In this document: positions 7,477 to 14,301 of the stretch, piece after piece | Numbering within the stretch: the first letter of the stretch is position 1 | How the letters are laid out: every line of letters starts with the position of its first letter | NCBI GenBank assembly: GCA_027578815.1 | Contig: JANBTH010000227.1 | Coordinates: 1 to 25,125, forward strand | Reading direction: 5' to 3' | Length of the DNA stretch: 25,125 nucleotides | Source: Coemansia sp. RSA 1804 | Lineage: Eukaryota > Kickxellomycota > Kickxellomycetes > Kickxellales > Kickxellaceae | Made by a program: the position numbers and the translations under genes | Notes under the pieces: model-generated | What the model was told of the DNA's origin: nothing | The model's database searches: none | Seen by the model: only the letters and a program-made list of their open reading frames with translations

Positions 7477-8301
7477 CTATTTCCGCCAATTCCCCGGATT
7501 TAAAACACTGAGCCACGAACCATCGGAAGAACCCCTTCCTTCAGTTGAAAACCTTTGGTTTCGCTTCTGTTTCTGGTAATCGTGCACCCGGTCGGCAAAC
7601 TCATCGGTGACCAAGACCTTCACTCTGCCAACAGGGGAGCCCGAGCTTTCGGTCCTCTGCATCCAGTCCTCAGTAAACTGGCCCCTGTCAATCGGATAAA
7701 CATCAACCACCACGTAGTTGTAGTCCCACGCCGACGTGTGTTTCGACTGCACCATGTCGAGTTTAACTATCCCCAGAAAGGGAATCGAGTAGGCGGCGTC
7801 CCGTATATAGTACTGCATCGTCAGCCGCTGCCTCCCCTGCTCGTCCACAAAGGCACGGTGCGCGATTGACCGGTGGCGCTGCCGCTGGCTGTGCGTTGGC
7901 TCGCCAAACCCAACAACCGCGCTATCGCCGTTGCTTCCGAACAGCTCGCGGATCTGCGGGTTCGCGCGGATCAGATCAAGACTCTCGTTGTACACCCGCG
8001 TGGTCCCGCTGTCGGCCAGCAGGTTATCGTACAGCGTGTACATTATGTACCCAAACAGGGTCATTACGCTGCCAATGATCAGTACATTGCCTGCGGTGCC
8101 TGCTGCTGTTCGCCACGTGCCGCGGGGACCTTGGCCACTATTACTGGTGGAGGAGTACATGCGCCGTGCGTGTGAATGTGATTGTAATTGTGTAATTTGG
8201 CGGCGGCGGCTGCTGATTCTGGTGGTCTGAATCCGAACAGCAGCGGCCGTTGTGTTGCGTCTGAAGACAAGGGCTGGCAACCCGCCCATCGCGCTAATCA
8301 T
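7477..8301 (-). CDS. Tim21, subunit of the TIM23 presequence translocase
   Basis: Inner-membrane subunit of the TIM23 complex. In the family, its intermembrane-space domain binds Tom22 and couples the complex to the respiratory chain. The product has 274 residues, typical for the family. Residues 1-49 are Arg-rich without acidic residues, a matrix-targeting presequence, and RMY-SS at 47-51 fits an MPP R-3 cleavage site. A single membrane segment spans about 72-91 (VLIIGSVMTLFGYIMYTL). The Tim21 domain follows from 92 to about 240: YNESLDLIRANPQIRELFG (family: short helix), GFGEP, a basic R-x-R-H-R-x-x-AH segment, a Q-Y-Y-I beta strand, IVKLDMV and YVVVDVYP. The C-terminus is basic and unstructured. 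The ATG at 8301 is the first in frame. A second at codon 5 is possible. It is divergent from the Cys/Met gene, 1.06 kb away. Confidence 0.9.
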   Translation of the reverse strand: MISAMGGLPALVFRRNTTAAAVRIQTTRISSRRRQITQLQSHSHARRMYSSTSNSGQGPRGTWRTAAGTAGNVLIIGSVMTLFGYIMYTLYDNLLADSGTTRVYNESLDLIRANPQIRELFGSNGDSAVVGFGEPTHSQRQRHRSIAHRAFVDEQGRQRLTMQYYIRDAAYSIPFLGIVKLDMVQSKHTSAWDYNYVVVDVYPIDRGQFTEDWMQRTESSGSPVGRVKVLVTDEFADRVHDYQKQKRNQRFSTEGRGSSDGSWLSVLNPGNWRK

Positions 8302-9362
8302 TGTGTCTCCTCTTATTTATCACTCTGTATCCTTGCACTCCTCAGCAAGCAAATTCAGAGTGCCGTATTGCAAATCCTCACAACAACGAAACAACAAAAA
8401 ATTAGTAGCGTAGGAAAGAAAGGGAACAATAAAAAATAAAGGCATGCACTACTTTGATAAACATAAAAATGATCGTGATGATTAGCATCAGGATGTGGCA
8501 TCAACAGCGGATCATCGGATCACTCATACTGAACCTGAGAATATGGAAAAAGACGTGGCTTGAATTCTTAATGTGTATTGTATTGTTTTTTTGTACTTTC
8601 CGTTCTGTAACAAAAAAAATCTAGCTCAGGGAGCGCTTGGCTCTTTTTTATTATTATTATCTTATTGACAAGGCTGGTCCATGCAAACATATACATATCA
8701 ATTGGCAGCAGCAGAATCAGCAGCAAACATGTATTTCTTTACATTGCTTAATTTCTTTTCTTTTGTCCTTTTGTGCAAGGAGCATATATTTGCTTGCTTG
8801 CTTGCCTGTTCTTCGATTGTCTCTTCTTTTTCGGCGTATTCCATATGCAAGCAAGGTACTCCATACGTTTACATCGTTCTCTCCGCTCTGCCTTGTTCCG
8901 GCTTTCTTTCTCTCTCTTTTCTTTCCCTTCCTTGCTGTATGCGTATCCCCACCGCCTGCCTGCATGTATCATCCATACTTTTATTGTTTCGAGGAGGAGA
9001 ATCTTGCCTTACATGCTGTGAGAAACAGAATCGAAAATGGCAGAAGGCGGGAGGCGCCGCAGGATAATAATAATAACAATAACAATAAACATAGGAAAGG
9101 AGGAGGAGGATCAGGGTCACTAACCATCTCACTCACTCGCTCACACGCAGCATGATTGGGAGAGAACGGAGAGCAGAAGAAATGACACATTTATAAGAGA
9201 ACAGGCGCGGAGAGAGATAGAGAGAGAGAAAAAGAGGGACCATTCTTCAAGGAACCTTACTCTACCTAGCCTTTATTTTTTTTACCCCAGCCATTCTATC
9301 CGTATCCTTGCTCATTTTATAAACCTTGCCTGCCTAGCAACATTTATTTATAACCGCCGAGA
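8302..9362. other. Divergent intergenic region, tim21/Cys-Met gene
   Basis: About 1.06 kb with no supported gene. It contains pyrimidine-rich tracts, (GCTT)n near 8791, AT trinucleotide runs at 9066-9088 and a (GA)n tract near 9210-9235. Overlapping open frames on both strands are low complexity (Phe/Leu/Ser/Cys-rich or Lys/Arg-rich) and are not credible as proteins. Confidence 0.5.
9192..9323 (+). promoter_or_regulatory. Candidate TATA elements of the Cys/Met enzyme gene
   Basis: TATAAG at 9192-9197 (171 bp before the ATG) and TATAAA at 9318-9323 (45 bp before the ATG). The distal one matches spacing seen elsewhere in the window. The proximal one would leave an extremely short leader. Confidence 0.35.
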
Positions 9363-10604
9363 ATGGTCGAGATCAAGAACCCGCTGTACGACTCGGTGGC
9401 AGTGTCGACGCAGAGCATCCACGCAGACGCACACCTGCGCGTGACGGCCGATATCTCAGCGCCGATAAGCGTGACGACGACATTCGACTACGCAAAGGAC
9501 TCGGTTGACGGATACAACTACGGGCCGGACCAGCGGTACACGTACTCCCGTGACACGACGCCCGTGGTAGCCAAGACCGAGGCAGCGCTGAGCACGCTGA
9601 CGGAGGGCTTCGCAGTGCTGTACGGGTCGGGACTGAGTGCGGCGCTTGCGGTGCTGATCGAGCACAAGCCCAAGAAGATTGCGCTCGGCAAATGCTACTT
9701 TGGGATCCGCAACGTGATCCAGCAGTACCAGCAGCTGGTTGGCTGCGTGCAGGTGGTGGGCATCGACTGTGCGTTCGATGGCGTTGATCTGGTGTGGATC
9801 GAGTCTCCGATCAACCCGAGTGGCGAGGTGCTGGATCTGTGCGGATACGCGCTTCGTGCGCATGCCGCCGGCGCGCTGCTGGTGGTGGATGCGACGCTGG
9901 CGCCGCCGCCGCTCAGCTACCCGTTCCGCCAGGGCGCCGACATCGTTGTGCACTCGGCCACCAAGTATCTGGGCGGCCACTGCGACCTTCTGGCCGGCGT
10001 CGTCGTAACAAAGTCTGCCGCCTCCGTTGCGTCGCTGCATCAGACGCGCAGCACGCTTGGGCTGGGCGCCGGCAGTCTGGAGTCGTGGTTGCTGCTGCGC
10101 TCATTGCGTACGCTGTCGCTTCGCGTGGTGCAGCAGTCCAGAACTGCCGCCCGACTGGTTGCCTTGCTCGAGAGCCATCGTCGCGCAGCCTGCGCTACGG
10201 CCTGCCACCACCCGTCGGCTGCGGAGCTCTCGCTGGGCCGCCGTATCGCTGCCATCCACCACGCCAGCCTCCAGTTCTCGTCCTGCTCGGGCGCTGCGCA
10301 ATCCACCTGCGGCTTCGATGTGGCCAAGCAGCATCCCAACGGATTCGGCGCCGTTTTTTCCGTTCGCTTTGCCTCCAAGACTCAGGCGCTGTTTGTTGCC
10401 CGCCACCTCAAGCTGCATCGCTTTGCCACCAGTCTGGGCGGCGTTGAGTCGCTTGTTGATTGGCGCCACGGCTGGGACGCTTCCGCCGATCCTACGCTGC
10501 TGCGCGTCAGTGTTGGGCTCGAGAGCTACGATGATCTGGCCAACGACTGGAAGCAGGCGCTGCTGGCGCTTGATACCAGCGAGGCTGCTGCCGCAAAGCT
10601 CTAG
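9363..10604 (+). CDS. PLP-dependent transsulfuration enzyme (cystathionine gamma-synthase/beta-lyase family)
   Basis: Cytosolic enzyme of the Cys/Met metabolism PLP family, 413 residues, full length. Visible motifs: DISAPISVTTTF (30-41), typical of the N-terminal substrate region; YTYSRDTTP (59-67), equivalent to the YSR-x-x-NPT phosphate-binding motif; YGSGLSA (87-93), the PLP-phosphate loop; WIESPINPSGEV (145-156); VVDATLAPPPL (174-184) with D176 pairing with the pyridine nitrogen; HSATKYLGGH (197-206) with K201 as Schiff-base lysine; and a C-terminal LRVSVGLES carrying the carboxylate-binding Arg. The SRDTTP and DATLAPPPL variants recall a fungal subgroup usually annotated only as trans-sulfuration enzyme. 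Whether it acts on cystathionine, O-acetylhomoserine or another substrate cannot be read from the sequence. Codons are very GC-rich. Confidence 0.92.
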   Translation: MVEIKNPLYDSVAVSTQSIHADAHLRVTADISAPISVTTTFDYAKDSVDGYNYGPDQRYTYSRDTTPVVAKTEAALSTLTEGFAVLYGSGLSAALAVLIEHKPKKIALGKCYFGIRNVIQQYQQLVGCVQVVGIDCAFDGVDLVWIESPINPSGEVLDLCGYALRAHAAGALLVVDATLAPPPLSYPFRQGADIVVHSATKYLGGHCDLLAGVVVTKSAASVASLHQTRSTLGLGAGSLESWLLLRSLRTLSLRVVQQSRTAARLVALLESHRRAACATACHHPSAAELSLGRRIAAIHHASLQFSSCSGAAQSTCGFDVAKQHPNGFGAVFSVRFASKTQALFVARHLKLHRFATSLGGVESLVDWRHGWDASADPTLLRVSVGLESYDDLANDWKQALLALDTSEAAAAKL

Positions 10605-12548
10605 CTCCTCGGAACTCTCTCCCGTGTATGCGGCGAGACGGGAGAAGCCCAGAGGCAGCCTAGTTATTATTTTATTTCTACTTTCCTTGTTCCTCCTATC
10701 CATTCACTCATTGGTATTGACTTTGCCTTGACTATCCTGGTCCCGCACAGCCAGAGGTCGGTTTCTACCGATAGATCCATTTGTGCAACCCAGCCTCGCC
10801 TCTCGCCCCAAAGTGCGCATGACATAAATGGAAGCTGAAACTTCTCTCTTCTTGCTTTACAACTCCGCATACGAATTGCATGTCCATCCCTTTCTTTCCT
10901 TTGTGCACACACGGGCAAGAAGAAAGACACCTTGGTTGGATTTTTGGCATGAACAAAGAGGCACGAGGCAAGACGATGCTGGCTGCCTTGTTTTTGCAAA
11001 GAAAAGAGAAGACCGAGAGAGAGAAAGCGAAAAACGGAAAGGAAATGGCCGATCAAGACCGCTTCACGTTTTCTTTGTGCAAAACCAAAAAAATAAACAA
11101 CAACAACAACAACAACAAGCCTGAACGAGTAATGAAAGAAGGTGTATGCGCTGTTTACGGGTTTGGTTAGAGCATAAAAAGGAAGAAAAGAAGGGGGACC
11201 ACGATGCAACATGTACTGGAAAATCATTCTTTATGGTTGGCTGCCCCATCATCAAAGCATAAAACATAACATGTCGTGGACCATCGCGAGAGAGAGAGAA
11301 AGAGAGAAGGCGGCTCCTTCTTTTCAGGACCGCTTGCTGTTTCATCGCTGTAGCTGTAGACGTAGCTGCGGTTGTACTCGCTGCTGATACATCATTCCCC
11401 CCTCCTTTCCTTCAATCCGTAGTAGTAGCAGCAGCGGTGGTAGTAGTAGTAGAGCATCACCAGCAGGAAAAAAAGGTAGAAAACATAAAAGAAAAGCCAG
11501 CAGAAGCTGTTTCTTCAAAATCAGGTGGTGCAAGCGAAAAAGGAGTGAAAATATAAAGACAAAAAACAAAATAAGCTCGAAAAGAAAGGATTGGTTTTTT
11601 TTTTTTTCTCCCTTCTCAGTCACTTTCACCACACGGCATAGTAACAAATTTTTTATTTTTATTTTTATGCTTCCCTTTATTTTCCTTTTTCCCCTCCTCT
11701 CCTCCCTTTTTTTTATTTTTTATTTCGTTATTTGTATTCATTTTTCCTTACTGGTAGCTTAATATAATCTTGATATTCTTATTTTCTCCCTCTCTATCTA
11801 TCTTTTTCCAATTTCCAGGCTACTGACAGCAGAACAGAACAGAGCAGAACAGAAAACTTTTAAGCCAACCACACGAGGTAAGAAATTGGGAGATGCACGG
11901 ATGGGATGGAGACTCATCTAATTCAATTTCCCGCTTTAACGCTGCTTTTTCGCTTTTCCCTTCTCTCCTTTAAAGTAAAACAAGGAGCATATATGAGTAT
12001 TTATAAGCCCCGCTAGCACAAGGCCCTCCTTTTCTTTCTTTCCTTCTTTCTGGCTGTTGGGAATCGTGGACACCTTTATTTATTTTGTCCAATGCGAGGA
12101 AAAAAACAGGAACGTCTTTTGTTTATATAAAGAAGCAGAGGGAAGAGTGCGGGTGGAGTGCTGGTTTTAAAAAAGGTTTGAAGCTGGTGGTTGAAAATTC
12201 TACTCGTGTTCCATTGGATTTGCAGAACCTTTCCTTTTCTTTTCTGCCGCTGCGCTTTTTTCCTTGCTTTCTTTTGTTATTTCCCCCTGCGCATACACTT
12301 TTACAAAGTTGTTTATTTATTTTAGCTCTCCCAGCTGCCCTGCGGTCTGATTGCAATCTCTTTTTTTCACTCTCCCTTGGGTTTTGCTCAATTGACGTTT
12401 TTTCGATTTCTTTGTTTTTATTTATTTCTTAATTCTCCTCCAATCGAGCACATCCATCTGCTTTGTTTTTTACTTTGCCCATTTGGGTGTCGTTGTAGCA
12501 AAAAAAAAGACCGCCGACAGAACAGCAACTTGAAAGACGACTAGAAAT
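10605..12548. other. Long spacer/leader upstream of cdc42
   Basis: About 1.9 kb without a supported protein gene. It has (CAA)n at 11096-11118, a GTA/GCA repeat block near 11420-11453, long T-runs at 11595-11610 and 11640-11730, and pyrimidine-rich sequence up to the cdc42 ATG. A candidate noncoding exon sits at 11819-11877. Open frames here are low complexity or lack an ATG. Confidence 0.5.
11819..11883 (+). other. Candidate 5'UTR exon and splice donor upstream of cdc42
   Basis: A pyrimidine tract (tctccctctctatctatctt) leads to TTTCCAG, ending at 11818. This is followed by 59 bp and then a consensus donor, GAG|GTAAGA, at 11878. Possible downstream acceptors are the AGs at 12324-12325 (ttttag) and 12333-12334 (cccag), within a T-rich stretch. 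This would give a spliced leader for cdc42. It has no transcript support. Confidence 0.3.
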
Positions 12549-13118
12549 ATGCAGACAATCAAATGCGTAGTTGTGGGCGATGGCGCGGTGGGCAAGACAT
12601 GCCTCCTGATTTCGTACACGACAAACAAATTCCCGTCGGAGTATGTGCCAACAGTGTTTGACAACTACGCGGTGACGATTATGATAGGCGACGAGCCGTA
12701 CACGCTCGGGCTGTTTGATACTGCCGGGCAGGAGGACTACGACCGTCTGCGCCCGCTGTCGTATCCGCAAACAGACGTGTTTCTTGTGTGCTTCTCGGTG
12801 ACGTCGCAGGCGTCGTTTGAGAATGTCAGAGAAAAGTGGTTCCCCGAAGTTCGGCACCATTGCCCGGGCGTTCCGTGCCTTATTGTTGGCACCCAGGTTG
12901 ATCTGCGCGATGATCCGATGGGCGACAAGCCGAAGAAGGATATCAAGTTCATCAGTACGGAGCAGGGCGACCAGCTTGCCAAGGACCTTGCTGCTATCAA
13001 GTATGTCGAGTGCTCGGCCCTCACGCAGCGCGGCCTGAAGAACGTCTTTGACGAGGCTATTGTTGCTGCGCTGGAGCCGCCGGTGCAGAAGAGAAAGTCA
13101 AAGTGCCTGCTTTTGTAG
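12549..13118 (+). CDS. cdc42: Cdc42 Rho-family GTPase
   Basis: Small GTPase that sets cell polarity, actin organisation and hyphal growth from the plasma membrane. It has 189 residues and no intron in the coding sequence. Motifs: P-loop GDGAVGKT (10-17) with G12, switch I YVPTVFDNY (32-40) with T35, DTAGQEDYDRLRP (57-69) with Q61, TQVDL (115-119, more often TQIDL), ECSAL (154-158), and a basic tail ending C186-LLL, a CaaX box whose final Leu predicts geranylgeranylation. The Rho insert region (about 122-135) is two residues shorter than the usual 191-residue Cdc42 and quite divergent (DKPKKDIKF), though the rest is nearly invariant. Rac is less likely because of the TNKFPSEYVPTVFDNYAVTIMIG and ALTQRGLKNVFDEAI stretches typical of Cdc42. 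The residues quoted are seen; membrane role is family knowledge. Confidence 0.96.
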   Translation: MQTIKCVVVGDGAVGKTCLLISYTTNKFPSEYVPTVFDNYAVTIMIGDEPYTLGLFDTAGQEDYDRLRPLSYPQTDVFLVCFSVTSQASFENVREKWFPEVRHHCPGVPCLIVGTQVDLRDDPMGDKPKKDIKFISTEQGDQLAKDLAAIKYVECSALTQRGLKNVFDEAIVAALEPPVQKRKSKCLLL

Positions 13119-13169
13119 AGTTGGAGGATTTGCTCTTGTTTCTGCTCCCAAGCCTGTCTGCTTGTTCCT

Positions 13170-13203
13170 TTCTTCTTCTTCTTCTTCTTCTTCTTCTTCT
13201 TTT
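13170..13203 (+). repeat. (TTC)n microsatellite in cdc42 3' flank
   Basis: About eleven TTC units begin 52 bp after the cdc42 stop, inside the probable 3'UTR, with a shorter second block of the same word near 13270-13284. Confidence 0.85.
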
Positions 13204-14073
13204 GTGTTGCCTAGTCCGTTCTACCCTCCGCTTGCCTGTTCTTTTCCGTGCTCCTCTAGTCTCTTCCCCCTTCTTCTTCTTCTTACGCCTTAATGATCCT
13301 CCTTTTTTATTCTTGGCAAGGGAGGAGTGTGCGTGATACGAGAGAGCGAGTAGCTGGGTCTATTTTGGACTTTTTGTGGAGCAGGCAGACCGGCTGGCTG
13401 AAGGAAGGAAAATGGAAGGAAAGAGCGAGTTCGTTGAGGAAGAGTAAGAACGCCGATTGCTTTTCTTCTTTTTCTACTTTGTTCCTACATGTGCAGAAAC
13501 TGTTTGGTCCTCCAAACCAAGTCTTATTAGCCTTTCTTCCTTCTTTCTTTCTTTCTTTCTTCTTTTATAATCGGTCTGCCTCCTTTTTTTTCTTACATTT
13601 TGTTTTCTTATTTTTCTATATCCAAATTGACATTCCACAACACTAACGCTGTTTTTTTCTTTTAATGTCATTGCTTTAGCGGGGAGAGAGGAGAGCTGGC
13701 AGATGTTGCAGGAACAGAGAATATTATTATCCGAACATGCATCACATCTGTTATTTGGTGTTCTGGTGTTTGCGTCATGGTCACTGACCGTGAAAGCAGC
13801 AAACAGACCTTGTAGCTTTGTTACGTGCTTCCCTGTCCAATGCCAGGCTGGCTGGAGCACGGGAAGACGGGCGGGATACATTCATTGGCTTATTCGCTCG
13901 CATCATGGCTTCCCCCCCCCTCGTCCAGCCGAGACAGCACCACAATATAATTTCATTCCGCTGCAGCCAAAGCGTATGCCGCCGCTTGCTGCCTGCCTCT
14001 TTGCTCAGCTGGTCTGACGACACACAGCATATACGCAAACAAAAGCAGACGAGTATTATTGCCCTGCTCTTTG

Positions 14074-14081
14074 TATATAAA
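14074..14081 (+). promoter_or_regulatory. TATA box of the GH35 gene
   Basis: TATATAAA lies 228 bp upstream of the ATG at 14302, in a spacer that turns pyrimidine-rich just before the start codon. Confidence 0.45.
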
Positions 14082-14301
14082 GACAAGAAGGCCAGGCAGC
14101 AGCAGCACGTCCTGAAGGCATTTGTTGCTTCACCTGCTTCTTTCCTCCATTTCTCTCTCTGTGATTACAATATATTTATCTATTCACCTCAACATCTGGC
14201 CACCCTAAAACAAAATCTACTTACTTATACTACCGTTTGCGCTTGTATCTGCAACTATTTATATCGCCTTCGTCTCTGCTTTCTCTCTTGCGTATCCAGC
14301 G

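Larger units (their letters stand above)
13119..14301. other. Spacer between cdc42 and the GH35 gene
   Basis: Pyrimidine-rich 3' flank of cdc42 with microsatellites, (TTC)n at 13170-13203 and (TTTC)n near 13535-13560, then the GH35 upstream region with its TATA box. Overlapping open frames are low complexity or shadows. No gene was recognised. Confidence 0.5.

Noticed and set aside
8463..8540. Possible C/D-box snoRNA (gtgatga ... ctga)
   Set aside because: Box-like words occur, but the flanks do not pair into a terminal stem and no internal C'/D' pair is convincing.
10667..11227. 186-codon minus-strand frame in the spacer before cdc42
   Set aside because: Low complexity, includes a poly-Val run from the (CAA)n repeat, and no homology pattern; probably chance.
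12085..12432. 115-codon frame just upstream of cdc42
   Set aside because: Begins at TTG, Phe/Leu/Ser-rich from pyrimidine tracts; more likely leader sequence.
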